From Methanolobus sp. (lineage in GTDB: Archaea; Halobacteriota; Methanosarcinia; Methanosarcinales; Methanosarcinaceae): a DNA stretch of 64,000 nucleotides. A program made the translations under genes and the position numbers. The first letter of the stretch is position 1. Each line of letters starts with the position of its first letter. Positions 9,010-17,654 of the stretch are shown here, piece after piece. Location of the stretch: NCBI RefSeq assembly GCF_016278385.1, contig NZ_JADQBY010000005.1, positions 37,469 through 101,468 of the forward strand. Reading direction: 5' to 3'. The notes under the pieces were generated by a model. The model had not been told where the DNA came from and did not search any database. It was given only the letters and a program-made list of their open reading frames with translations.

Positions 9010-9019
9010 ATTTTAAATA
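9010..9019 (+). promoter_or_regulatory. TATA box of the tetR gene
   Basis: ATTTTAAATA, predicted to fire at about 9041, inside the palindrome at 9034-9047. Confidence 0.45.
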
Positions 9020-9033
9020 ATGCCAGGAACAAA

Positions 9034-9047
9034 TGACTGATTAGTCA
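9034..9047. promoter_or_regulatory. Palindromic operator candidate for the TetR regulator
   Basis: TGACTGATTAGTCA has perfect 5-bp arms (TGACT/AGTCA). It overlaps the predicted transcription start of the TetR gene and lies about 70 bases before the divergent methyltransferase start. The size and position fit TetR autorepression, but binding is an inference. Confidence 0.45.
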
Positions 9048-9065
9048 ATCATGGGGTGCTGGACT

Positions 9066-9644
9066 ATGGAAAAACAGGTACATGGTAAGAAAGAAGCTAT
9101 AATTGGAGCCGCATTAAAGCTCTTTACGGAGAGAGGCTTCTATGGAACTTCCACTGCACAGATATCCAGAGAAGCAGGAGTTGCCACTGGAACCCTTTTC
9201 AACTATTTTTCCACAAAGGAAGACCTGATAAACGATCTTTATTACGAGGTCAAAGGAAATCTCAGCCAGAGTCTGCGTGAAGGTCTTGGTGATGAAAGCA
9301 GTTTTCAGGCTAAGATCAAGAGAATGTGGTCCAATCTCATTGATTGGGGAGTCAGCAATCCGCAGGAGTTCCTCTTTACAGAGCACTTTTGCTCTTCGCC
9401 CTATATCTCAAAACTCACCCGGGATGAAGTGTTGAAAGAGTACACTTTTTTCCGTGATGTTGTCAGGGAAGGAATGGAAGAAGGTCAGATGAAGGAATTC
9501 CCGCAGGATTTGATTATGTCCATTCTTTTCGATTCCGGGAAGACGGTGGTGAGGTTGATACTGAACTCACCGGGGACACAGGACAAGGAACAGTTGATAG
9601 AGAACTCCTTCCAGTTGATATGGGGAGGATTGGCTAAAGAATAG
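9066..9644 (+). CDS. TetR/AcrR family transcriptional regulator
   Basis: 192 residues. The N-terminal helix-turn-helix is typical: KKEAIIGAALKLFTERGF...GVATGTLFNYFSTKEDL (about residues 6-50). The remainder is the variable ligand-binding helical domain. The ATG at 9066 is preferred over the in-frame ATG at 9051 because GGTG (9055-9058) is 7 bases before it. The gene precedes an aldo/keto reductase by 48 bases and probably controls it; a palindrome lies at its own promoter. Confidence 0.88.
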   Translation: MEKQVHGKKEAIIGAALKLFTERGFYGTSTAQISREAGVATGTLFNYFSTKEDLINDLYYEVKGNLSQSLREGLGDESSFQAKIKRMWSNLIDWGVSNPQEFLFTEHFCSSPYISKLTRDEVLKEYTFFRDVVREGMEEGQMKEFPQDLIMSILFDSGKTVVRLILNSPGTQDKEQLIENSFQLIWGGLAKE

Positions 9645-9692
9645 TTTTGCAATCATAATATGTCATTGAAAAGGAACAAGAGGAGGAATTAA

Positions 9693-10901
9693 GTGTTATA
9701 CAGGAAAATGCCAAAGAACGGAGATGAGCTTTCAATACTTGGTTTTGGTGCCATGCGCCTGCCGATGAAAGAGGACATGAGCATAGATGAGGAAAAGGCT
9801 ACACAGATGGTTCACCATGCAATTGACAATGGTGTGAACTATGTTGACACCGCATGGCCGTATCATATGGGAGAAAGTGAGACTTTCCTTGCCCGTGCAC
9901 TCGCAGACGGATACAGGGAAAAGGTGAAACTTGCTACAAAACAACCTCAGTGGATGGTGAAAAAACCAGAGGATATGGACAGTTTCCTCAATGCCCAGCT
10001 TGAGAAACTGAACACCGATCATATCGATTATTACCTTATACACAGTCTTGTAGGCAGTAGCTGGAAAACAATCAGGGATTTTGGCGTGCTCGAGTTCCTT
10101 GACAAAGCCAAAGCTGACGGACGCATAATCAATGCTGGTTTTTCATACCATGGAGACCCTGAGGACTTTGCATCGATAGTGGATGCATATGACTGGGACA
10201 TGTGTCAGATACAGTATAATTTCCTGGATGAGAATGTTCAGGCAGGAACAGCCGGGCTTGAATATGCTTCATCTAAAGGTCTTGGTGTTGTGATTATGGA
10301 GCCTTTACGTGGCGGTAATCTGGCTGACCCTGTTCCTTCTGAGGTACTGGATATCTGGAATGAGGCTGATGTCAAGCGTAGCCCTGTTGCATGGGCTCTG
10401 AGATGGATATGGAACCATCCTGAAGTTACTGTTGTACTGTCAGGTATGAGTGAACCGGAACATGTTGAAGAGAACCTGAAGGTTGCAGAGGAAGGTCTTG
10501 CAAACTCACTGACGGAAAAAGAATTGGGACTTGTCAGCAGGGTCGCAGAGAAGTACAGTGAGCTTATGAAGATCAACTGTACCGGATGCAGATACTGTAT
10601 GCCATGTCCTGAGGGAGTGGATATCCCTGCATGTTTTGAGATGTACAACAATCTGCACATGTTTGGTGATGAGAGCGGTATGATGAAAATGATGTACGCT
10701 GCAAAGCTCGGAGGAATTCTTAGAGGGGCAGAAACTAACTTTGCTTCGCAATGTGTGCAATGTGGCAAGTGTCTGGATGCCTGTCCCCAGCAGATTCCCA
10801 TACCTGATATGCTTGAGAAGGTCGTAGAGGAATTCGAAGCTCCGGGTCTGGAGGAGAGGATCGCCTTTGTGAAGCAGTTGTTCGCTAATGATAGTTGCTA
10901 A
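9693..10901 (+). CDS. Aldo/keto reductase with two 4Fe-4S cluster motifs
   Basis: 402 residues. The first ~280 form an AKR TIM barrel with the catalytic-type aspartate and tyrosine in VDTAWPYHMGES, a lysine in LATKQP and YLIHSL. The C-terminal part carries a ferredoxin-like domain with CTGCRYCMPCP and CVQCGKCLDACP, so electrons may come from ferredoxin rather than NAD(P)H alone. Such AKR-ferredoxin fusions are common in anaerobes; the substrate is unknown. GTG start at 9693 is set by GAGGAGG shortly upstream. It follows the TetR gene and is likely regulated by it. Confidence 0.88.
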   Translation: MLYRKMPKNGDELSILGFGAMRLPMKEDMSIDEEKATQMVHHAIDNGVNYVDTAWPYHMGESETFLARALADGYREKVKLATKQPQWMVKKPEDMDSFLNAQLEKLNTDHIDYYLIHSLVGSSWKTIRDFGVLEFLDKAKADGRIINAGFSYHGDPEDFASIVDAYDWDMCQIQYNFLDENVQAGTAGLEYASSKGLGVVIMEPLRGGNLADPVPSEVLDIWNEADVKRSPVAWALRWIWNHPEVTVVLSGMSEPEHVEENLKVAEEGLANSLTEKELGLVSRVAEKYSELMKINCTGCRYCMPCPEGVDIPACFEMYNNLHMFGDESGMMKMMYAAKLGGILRGAETNFASQCVQCGKCLDACPQQIPIPDMLEKVVEEFEAPGLEERIAFVKQLFANDSC

Positions 10902-10944
10902 AGTGCTCTTTTCTTGAGAGCCTCTGGTCAAGGACCGGGCTACT

Positions 10945-11161
10945 ATGATAAATTATATCATTGAAGAGAAACTCCCCCGGTCGGGGAGTACATCTAGCTG
11001 TGGAAATAGGTAATGTACTGATGGAAATGACAATGTCATACCTGAAAGAGAACGTGCAGGAATATTTCTACATCACCTTGATGTCTGCAAAAGGAAGAGA
11101 GGCCTTCTGCGAGAAGTTCAGTTTCTTCAAAGGCCTACGGGTGAGTATGGTATAGGATGAT
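10945..11161 (+). pseudogene. GNAT acetyltransferase with internal deletion and frameshift
   Basis: An ATG at 10945 starts a typical GNAT N-terminus (MINYIIEEKLP), but the frame then breaks at a CCCCC/GGGG stretch. In another frame from about 10980 the C-terminal half of the same kind of protein appears (GRGVHLAVEIGNVLMEMTM and EYFYITLMSAKGREAFCEKF). A further frameshift near 11130 is needed to reach the usual ending RPTGEYGIG. The acceptor-binding middle part is missing. This is a gene remnant whose 3' end collides with a truncated VOC gene on the other strand. Confidence 0.6.
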
Positions 11162-11421
11162 GGTGGAGCTTTAAAGACCACGTTTTGTTTTTTTTTAAAA
11201 TCCTCCTCCTCAAAATACAGCTCAAAATTATGAGATATATTCATGAAGGAATCTTTATCTACTGACACGATGTCAGCAAAATTAAACTGTATTGCAAACC
11301 CGCCGGCAAAAGCTACGTTCCATCCAAGGTCCTGGATGATTTTCTGACCCAGTACGTCCTCATAGAACTTTTTAGACGTTTTCAGGTTGCTAACTGCAAT
11401 TAAAGGGCATGTGAATTTCAA
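11068..11421 (-). pseudogene. VOC (glyoxalase-like) protein, C-terminally truncated
   Basis: The first ~76 residues are a good VOC domain: SNLKTSKKFYEDVLGQKI and GFAIQFNFADIVSV. The second half of the fold, with its metal-binding glutamate and the usual HPWGQR-type segment, is absent. Instead the frame runs into the antisense strand of the GNAT remnant and gives an unrelated tail of about 40 residues. A deletion or rearrangement joined two convergent genes at about 11160-11200. The 117-residue product is unlikely to be functional. Confidence 0.55.
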
Positions 11422-11491
11422 TTGAAATCCCCATGCTTAAAAGAAAACTTAACCAATTTATCATTTATCCTTGCTAAATAGGTTATGAGCT

Positions 11492-13162
11492 TTATTCACT
11501 TTTTATTTTCTTGCCTTCGTATTTCTTCTTCAGGAATGCCAGTGCTTCCTGCGTGCTGTCACAAACATGCACATGCTGTTTTTCCATGAGTTCAGTGAGT
11601 TCCCTATCACTTTCCATTTTTTTAATAACCTCAGGTTGTATTGATGTGAAGTAGACCTTCTGATGCAGTTTTATGCTTGATTTGATAAAACTCTTGAGGC
11701 GCTCGATACCTGTTGAATCTATAAAAGGTACATAGCGCATACGCAGGATAATGTGAGGCTTGCTGATGTTCATGTGCTCATTTATCTTGCTCTCGAAGAT
11801 GTTCATGGCTCCGAAGAAGAAGGGTCCGTTGATGGTGTAGACCGAGACGTTCTTCTCCAAGTACGGGTCGGCGAAGATCGTGGCATTGATGCCTTTAGAC
11901 TTGTCGTAGTTTTCCATTGGCTGGACATCGATGACGTTGGTGAGTCTTATGAAGAGCAGTATTATGGAAAGGAACATACCCATCTGCACAGCGAATACAA
12001 GGTCTGTGAGCACGGTAAGCAGGAAAGTGACAATCAGGACCATGGTATCCATCTTGCTGATATGCATGGTGGTTTTGAACTCTGTTATATTTATCATCCT
12101 CAGGGAAACGAGGATTAGCACACCTGCGAGGTAGGCCTTTGGAATGAAAGCAGCAACCGGACCCAGGAAGAGCAGTATGGTCAGCAGTATCAGGGCGTGG
12201 ATGATTCCTGACATCTGTGTCTTTGCACCTTCACGGATGTTTACGGCACTTCTTGCAATGGCTGCTGTACAGGGAATTCCTGAGAAGAAGGGCATTACCA
12301 TGTTACCGATTCCCTGACCTACAAGTTCCCTGTTGCTGTCGTGTTTGCTGTTTGTCATACCGTCACATACTACGGCACAGAGCAGGGCTTCGATGGCTCC
12401 AAGCAGTGCAATGGTAAAGGCAGCTGGAAGTACTGCCATGAGCAGTTCAAGGTTGAAGTTCAGCATCTGTATCTGTGGAAGTCCGGCGGGGATGCTGCCT
12501 ACAAGTGGTATCTGAATTTTGAAGTAAAAGACCATCAGGATGGAGAGTACCAGTGCTATAATGGATGGGGGGAGGCTGTTGATGTATCTGATCCTTGCCA
12601 TGAGTCCCGGAAGGTATAACAGGAGCAGAATGGTGGCAAGACAGATCATTATAGCAGTGGTATCAAGAAGACTGAGGCTGGAAACGACAGCGTACAATGT
12701 ATCCCATACATGTTCTTTTGAAGGGATGACCAGTCCCAGAGCATTTGGTATCTGCCCTATGAGGATAATCGCACCGATACCGCTCGTGAATCCTGATATG
12801 ACGGGTAGGGGGATGTACTTGACGACCTTACCAAGTTTCAAGACTCCGAACAGTATCTGCAATACACCGGCAAGAAAACCTGCAAGGAATAGTCCTTCCA
12901 GTTCGAAGCTGTGCAGTGTTGAAAGAATGATAACGGTCATTGCTCCGGTGGGGCCGGTGATGGAGTACCTGGAACCTCCGGTTGCTGAAACCAGCATACC
13001 CGCGATGACGGCTGTGTACAACCCCATCTGAGGCTCCACACCAGAAGCAATGGCAAAAGCAATGGCGAGTGGCAATGCCACAACAGCCGTGATAAATCCG
13101 GCCTTTAAGTCGCTCGTAAACGATTCTCTGAAATATTGTGAGACTTTATTTTGTTTTTCCAT
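11492..13162 (-). CDS. SulP family inorganic anion transporter with STAS domain
   Basis: 556 residues. About ten to twelve hydrophobic segments fill residues 15-420; the SulP signature is visible as LYTAVIAGMLVSATGGSRYS then ITGPTGAMTV. The C-terminal ~110 residues are a STAS domain (RYVPFIDSTGIERLKSF), which regulates SLC26/SulP carriers. Substrate could be sulfate, bicarbonate or another anion; nothing nearby settles it. ATG at 13162 starts MEKQNKVSQ. The gene is transcribed alone. Confidence 0.92.
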   Translation of the reverse strand: MEKQNKVSQYFRESFTSDLKAGFITAVVALPLAIAFAIASGVEPQMGLYTAVIAGMLVSATGGSRYSITGPTGAMTVIILSTLHSFELEGLFLAGFLAGVLQILFGVLKLGKVVKYIPLPVISGFTSGIGAIILIGQIPNALGLVIPSKEHVWDTLYAVVSSLSLLDTTAIMICLATILLLLYLPGLMARIRYINSLPPSIIALVLSILMVFYFKIQIPLVGSIPAGLPQIQMLNFNLELLMAVLPAAFTIALLGAIEALLCAVVCDGMTNSKHDSNRELVGQGIGNMVMPFFSGIPCTAAIARSAVNIREGAKTQMSGIIHALILLTILLFLGPVAAFIPKAYLAGVLILVSLRMINITEFKTTMHISKMDTMVLIVTFLLTVLTDLVFAVQMGMFLSIILLFIRLTNVIDVQPMENYDKSKGINATIFADPYLEKNVSVYTINGPFFFGAMNIFESKINEHMNISKPHIILRMRYVPFIDSTGIERLKSFIKSSIKLHQKVYFTSIQPEVIKKMESDRELTELMEKQHVHVCDSTQEALAFLKKKYEGKKIKSE

Positions 13163-13905
13163 ATAGAAGCCAGCTGACCCGCGTCAAGAATTGTTCTGAT
13201 GAGTGGTTAGAACAGTGCTCAAATATATAAAATAAATTGATAATGAAAAAAAGTTATAAATGTTATGAGAACTTATGAGAGAACCTATCTATTCTATTTT
13301 ATATTTTTTGGACTTTATCTACATAAATATTTGAAACGATTACGAATTCGAGTTTTTACCCTCAATTTTCTATCTTTCAATTAAACAATAATATCTCTTT
13401 TTGGTGATTCAAGTTGGTTAATTACCTTTAGAGGATTTCGATAAACCTTCGATTTTAACCAATTGCATATAAGGGGTTTATATGCCGATACCCAGATTTC
13501 CGGGTTTATCGAAATCCTCTTTAGATATTTATCATGATGGCTGAGGATTTCCACATGATCTATTTTCCAAAAATATAAATAGTGCTTACGAATGTTTGCC
13601 TCACAATATTCTCTATCCAAAGTAGGAATTAAACCAAAATTCAGGATTGTAATGCTATTTTATTAGTACAAGAATAAATCATCATTTTTTCATAATTAAT
13701 AAATTCATGTTCAAGAGGTTGTTTTGATTTATACACACTAATCTTTCATATAAACTAGGCAAAATGTTTATATATCGGTAAAAGGATTCCTTTTTCCGTA
13801 AAATATATATTATATTGGTGTATTTTTGATTTAGTGTTACACTCCATTCAAAACAGAAAAAATTCAAAATTGTCTACAATTATTAAAAATCAATGAGGCT
13901 TATTA
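13163..13905. other. AT-rich intergenic region between sulP and the APC permease
   Basis: No convincing gene. The only sizeable open frames (13381-13620 and 13682-13867, minus strand) are AT-biased and lack ribosome binding sites; the first of these covers the palindromic structure at 13414-13520. Confidence 0.5.
13414..13520. repeat. Nested inverted repeats, MITE-like or structured RNA element
   Basis: Outer perfect 18-bp arms AGAGGATTTCGATAAACC (13430-13447) and its reverse complement (13503-13520). Inside sits a second hairpin, GCATATAA/TTATATGC around GGGGT (13464-13484). A third pair, TTGGTTAA (13414-13421) with TTAACCAA (13455-13462), competes with the outer stem. Such layered symmetry is not expected by chance and fits a miniature transposable element or a switching RNA. 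Confidence 0.55.
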
Positions 13906-15450
13906 ATGAGTAATAAGAAAAATGGTACACAATCAGGTATTGACTGGGAGCATGGTGCCCAGTGCAGTAAAGTAATATGTGACCCACAAGAACTTGAAAG
14001 GACGATAGACTGGAAGCAAGGACTTGCAATAGCATTGGGTGTTCCTTTATTGATCCTTCCTTCTATAGGATATCTGACGAGTTATGTCTGGTCGTTTGCA
14101 ATAGTTATCTGGGGAGCTACGGTTCTTCTGGGTTTCCTGCAGAACCTGGCATTCGGGGAACTTGCAACCGTATTCCCAAAGGCTTCCGGTTTGCCAGGAT
14201 ATACACAGACCGTATTTGGGTCGAATAAGGATAAGAACAACAAAGGCAAGTTCAAACTCGGAAAGTTCATCGGTGGTTTTAGCGCTTGGAGCTATTGGTT
14301 TGGATGGAGTCCTGTACTTGCTATCTATGCTATATTGATATCAAGTTATCTTCAAGGTATGGTTCCAGCCCTTGGCGGAATTAACTCAACTCTCCTGTCA
14401 TTGATAGTTGGAGGAGTAATCTTTGGATCTCTTTCTATAATTAATTCAAAAGGACTCAAGAACGGAGCTACAGCCGGATTCATCTTGGCTCTTATATCAT
14501 TGGTACCGCTTCTGGCCATCACCATTGCACCGTTCTTTACAGGGGACTTCCATATGGCTAACATAACAAGCTCATGGTTCCCTACGGACTGGAACTGGGA
14601 TGTGAAGCATATACTAATACTTCTCGGTCTCTTCGCAATGGCTGAATGGAGTGCTGCTGCCTGGGAAACTGCTGCCATTTATGGTCCTGAATATAAGAAG
14701 CCAAGCAGCGATGTTCCGAAAGCCTTACTGGTCTGTGGAGCTATCTGTCTTGTCCTTTATGTGTTGGTCCAGACATCTGTTATCGGAGCTCTTGGTGTTG
14801 ATGGAGTTCTGGCAGAACCAATTTCCCCAATGCTTCCACTGGCAAATATGTCCCTTGGTCCTATTGGTGCTTCCATTTCAATAGTAATGCTGATAGGAGC
14901 AATGCTTCTTATCATACAGACTGCTTTTCTTTCATCTGCACGTTCCATATACTCGATGTCAGTTGAGGGTAACCTTCCGGCAATTTTTAGTAAGCTGAAT
15001 TCTCATGGTCATCCTTCAAATGCAATGATAGCTGATGCTTTTTTCAATATGATCCTCATTCTTCTTGGGACACCCACAGCAATCATTGCCGCCTCTGCAA
15101 TTGGGTACATCTGTGCCAATGGTATCAGTCTGTACACTTATGTAAAGGTCAGGAACGATTCTGAGATGTCAAAACTGGACAGGCCTTTTAAGGCTCCAAA
15201 AGGATGGAAGCATGTTGCACTGGCAACTACTTTCCTGAACACTCCTCTCTTCCTGATAGGTATAATTTACCTTAACAGCCTTGAACTCGGCTGGGCTGCA
15301 ACAGGAGTTGGTTTTGCAATGCTCTGTCTTTTCATTCCTCTTTGGATATATTCCCAGCGTGAGTCCAGGAACAGGATACCTGTAGCTCATGCAGAACGCA
15401 GAGAGCATGATATATTGCATGAACCGGAACCTATGCCGCTAGAATACTAA
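13906..15450 (+). CDS. APC superfamily amino acid permease
   Basis: 514 residues with about twelve transmembrane segments. The N-terminal helix region (GLAIALGVPLLILPSIGYLT) and the following GFLQNLAFGELATVFPKASG, with its conserved E and P, match APC transporters. The soluble N-terminus and C-terminus are short and charged. The amino acid or amine substrate cannot be read from sequence; in methylotrophic methanogens relatives are annotated as amino acid permeases. ATG start is supported by TGAGG about 8 bases upstream. A strong hairpin terminator follows at 15476. Confidence 0.88.
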   Translation: MSNKKNGTQSGIDWEHGAQCSKVICDPQELERTIDWKQGLAIALGVPLLILPSIGYLTSYVWSFAIVIWGATVLLGFLQNLAFGELATVFPKASGLPGYTQTVFGSNKDKNNKGKFKLGKFIGGFSAWSYWFGWSPVLAIYAILISSYLQGMVPALGGINSTLLSLIVGGVIFGSLSIINSKGLKNGATAGFILALISLVPLLAITIAPFFTGDFHMANITSSWFPTDWNWDVKHILILLGLFAMAEWSAAAWETAAIYGPEYKKPSSDVPKALLVCGAICLVLYVLVQTSVIGALGVDGVLAEPISPMLPLANMSLGPIGASISIVMLIGAMLLIIQTAFLSSARSIYSMSVEGNLPAIFSKLNSHGHPSNAMIADAFFNMILILLGTPTAIIAASAIGYICANGISLYTYVKVRNDSEMSKLDRPFKAPKGWKHVALATTFLNTPLFLIGIIYLNSLELGWAATGVGFAMLCLFIPLWIYSQRESRNRIPVAHAERREHDILHEPEPMPLEY

Positions 15451-15475
15451 AATAAGAATATGGTTAGTACACTCT

Positions 15476-15514
15476 GAATCCTGATAAAATCAAAACATCA
15501 GGATTCTTTTTTTG
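15476..15514 (+). terminator. Intrinsic terminator of the APC permease gene
   Basis: GAATCCTGAT (15476-15485) pairs perfectly with ATCAGGATTC (15497-15506), 11-base loop, followed by an eight-T run. Confidence 0.8.
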
Positions 15515-15595
15515 AAATTTGAATGTATTATTCTAAACCTGACATCAACATGAAACTTAAAATGTTTTTTATTATTATTTTAATCTGGTGTAAAA

Positions 15596-15760
15596 ATGGA
15601 AATCGAAGATTTTGTTATCGCTAATCTTCTTATTGGAGTTCTGGGAAGTTTTTTCCTCTACGCAGCAACCAACCCTCTCCCCTCTGGGGTTCACGTGCTT
15701 GAAGCCGTAGCAATTGGTGGTCTGTGCGCCTATGTTTTTAATAATCCCGAGTTTTTTTAG
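15596..15760 (+). CDS. Small membrane protein, 54 residues, unknown function
   Basis: ATG at 15596 with GGTG about 6 bases upstream. The product has two hydrophobic stretches: FVIANLLIGVLGSFFLYAAT and VLEAVAIGGLCAYVF, joined by a short NPLPSGVH turn, so it probably forms a helical hairpin in the membrane. It lies after the permease terminator and 126 bases before the AlkD gene. I do not recognise a family. Favourable start context and composition argue that it is real. Confidence 0.5.
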   Translation: MEIEDFVIANLLIGVLGSFFLYAATNPLPSGVHVLEAVAIGGLCAYVFNNPEFF

Positions 15761-15886
15761 AAATTACTTCTTGGTTTGATAAGTAAAATACAAGTTTTTA
15801 GAAGTATTGGTCTTATTCATTATTCATTTTACAGAGATCTCTCTTCCTCCATCAACTTTATTTTCCACTGGCCCAAATAAAAAAAA

Positions 15887-16594
15887 ATGAACCCTATCAT
15901 CTTTCAAATAAAAAAAGAACTCGGGCAAAAAGCTGATGAAAAAACAAAGCTGAGTTCCGCTCGTTTCTTCAAAAAAGAAATGAAATCCCATGGTGTAAAG
16001 GCCGCCGCCGTCAAAAAAATGGCAAAGGATTATTTCAAGATCATATCTGACAAAAGCAAGCAGGAGATATTTGCTCTCTGCGAAGAACTCCTCAGTTCTG
16101 ATTATATGGAGGAAGCGTTCATTGCATTCGATTGGTCGTACAACCTGAGAAAGCAGTATGAATCTGAGGATTTCTCTATTTTTGAGAGCTGGGTCGGGGA
16201 TTATGTGAACAATTGGGCTAAATGTGATGCTCTTTGTAATCACACCATAGGTACATTCATCGATATGTATCCTCAGTTTATTAATTCACTCAAAACATGG
16301 ACAGTTTCTGAGAATCGCTGGTACAGGCGTGCTGCCGCTGTAACGCTTATTTTGCCAGCACGTAGAGGTGAGTTTCTTGATGATATCTTTGAAATCGCCG
16401 ACATGCTACTAATGGATGAAGATGACCTTGTTCTGAAAGGGTGCGGATGGATGCTTAAAGAAACCAGCAAGCAGCATCAGCAGGAAATCTTTGGCTACGT
16501 TATGCAGAATAAAAAGGTTATGCCACGTACTGCGCTGAGATATGCCATAGAGAAATTCCCTGAGGATTTGAGGAAGAAGGCTATGGAAAAATGA
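15887..16594 (+). CDS. DNA alkylation repair protein (AlkD-like HEAT-repeat glycosylase)
   Basis: 235 residues, normal for the AlkD family, which removes bulky or cationic alkylated bases without base flipping. The helical repeats are recognisable in KKMAKDYFKIISDKSKQEI, SSDYMEEAFIAFDW and the conserved WVGDYVNNWAKCDALCNHTI block, where the tryptophans and aspartate line the DNA-binding groove. C-terminal TALRYAIEKFPEDLRKK is also typical. No Shine-Dalgarno is seen before the ATG at 15887. Its stop codon overlaps the start of a short regulator remnant. Confidence 0.88.
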   Translation: MNPIIFQIKKELGQKADEKTKLSSARFFKKEMKSHGVKAAAVKKMAKDYFKIISDKSKQEIFALCEELLSSDYMEEAFIAFDWSYNLRKQYESEDFSIFESWVGDYVNNWAKCDALCNHTIGTFIDMYPQFINSLKTWTVSENRWYRRAAAVTLILPARRGEFLDDIFEIADMLLMDEDDLVLKGCGWMLKETSKQHQQEIFGYVMQNKKVMPRTALRYAIEKFPEDLRKKAMEK

Positions 16595-16719
16595 AGAGGA
16601 TACTGAACCGGGGAAGGAGTATACTGTGGCTGTTTAATGAAAGAGGAGACTTTGAGCCCAAGTACATAGTATCAAGATCAGAGAGTGCAATTAACTGGGG
16701 AAAGGATTTTTTGAGCTAG
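16591..16719 (+). pseudogene. C-terminal remnant of a FilR1/DUF1724-type regulator
   Basis: A 42-residue frame starts at an ATG overlapping the AlkD stop. Its end, YIVSRSESAINWGKDFLS, matches the C-terminal signature of HTH-FilR1 regulators; the complete example in this window (57592-58377) has FSGPAALEWGKELFEYY at the same place. All upstream domains are missing. Confidence 0.4.
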
Positions 16720-16839
16720 TAATGGTGCTGAAAATATGGCTGGCATTATTTATTCTGACCAATAATCAGAACATTCCTGGTAATACCAGCTATTCAATTC
16801 CAGAAATTACTTTTAAGTAAAGTAGATACAAACAATTTC

Positions 16840-17430
16840 TCATTCACCTATTGGCAAGATAGTTTTACCGAACTTTTCATTTATTACTTCAGCCAGTGCC
16901 AGATAGATAGCACTAAAACCACAGAATATCCCTTCATAGCCAGCGAACTGTTTTAATGATGCACTTCCTGTAAAGTCAGATATAGCCAGCAATATAAATA
17001 GCAGTGTCAATGTTCCGAAAACTACTTGCAGGGCCCTGTTGGCTTTAAAGGTCCCTATGAACATCCCGAAGGTGAACAATCCCCACATAAATAGATATGC
17101 TGCCATTTCTATTGAGTTGGGAGCTTCAGCCCATCCTAATTTTGGTGCCATCAATATAAACACTAAAGTGAGCCAGAATGCACCGTATGAAGTGAATGCC
17201 GTTGTACCAAAAGTATTACCCTTTTTCCATTCTAAAATTCCTGCGATTATTTGAGCAAAACCTCCATAAAATAGCCCCATGGCTAGGATTATCGAGCCCA
17301 GTCCAAAGTATCCTGCATTATGTAAATTAAGCAGCACCGTGGTCATCCCAAAACCCATTAATCCCAAAGGTGCCGGATTTGCCGTTGTATCCTTTATTAG
17401 AGTTTCCTCTATACTCATACCCCCTAACAT
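16840..17430 (-). CDS. satP: Acetate uptake transporter, GPR1/FUN34/SatP family
   Basis: 196 residues with six transmembrane helices. The family signature [20 protein letters not shown] is at the N-terminus (about residues 17-36), followed by [20 protein letters not shown] and the [13 protein letters not shown] block. SatP/YaaH homologues carry acetate or succinate; in methanogens the likely cargo is acetate, for carbon assimilation. The ATG at 17430 is used; an in-frame ATG at 17418 sits right after GGGGGT, too close for a normal ribosome binding site. No operon partners. Confidence 0.85.
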   Translation of the reverse strand: MLGGMSIEETLIKDTTANPAPLGLMGFGMTTVLLNLHNAGYFGLGSIILAMGLFYGGFAQIIAGILEWKKGNTFGTTAFTSYGAFWLTLVFILMAPKLGWAEAPNSIEMAAYLFMWGLFTFGMFIGTFKANRALQVVFGTLTLLFILLAISDFTGSASLKQFAGYEGIFCGFSAIYLALAEVINEKFGKTILPIGE

Positions 17431-17568
17431 TCATTTCTAAAAAAATGACATTATAGTCTATGAGAGAGTAGGATATAAATATTATCGATTGTTCAAAAAA
17501 GTATAACTTCATTTAAGCGCATTCAACTTTTTCAGTCCTGCTTTAATTACAAATGTATTCTTCCAAAC

Positions 17569-17610
17569 AAATATAGGCTCTCATAATATGTGATTTGTTT
17601 AGTTACCAAA
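17569..17610. repeat. Direct repeat, copy 1
   Basis: About 42 bases beginning AAATATAGGCTCTCATAAT and ending AGTTACCAAA. A near-identical copy lies at 18432-18474; they flank the DUF2284 gene. This copy lies about 45 bases upstream of that gene's start. Confidence 0.6.
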
Positions 17611-17654
17611 GCCAGCAAAAAATAGATATATTCTTGTCTATGTGTATCTAAGGC

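Noticed and set aside
13381..13620. 79-codon minus-strand frame
   Set aside because: Covers the nested inverted repeats; AT-driven composition and no start signal. Could be a transposase scrap but nothing supports that.
13682..13867. 61-codon minus-strand frame
   Set aside because: AT-rich low-complexity translation without a start signal.
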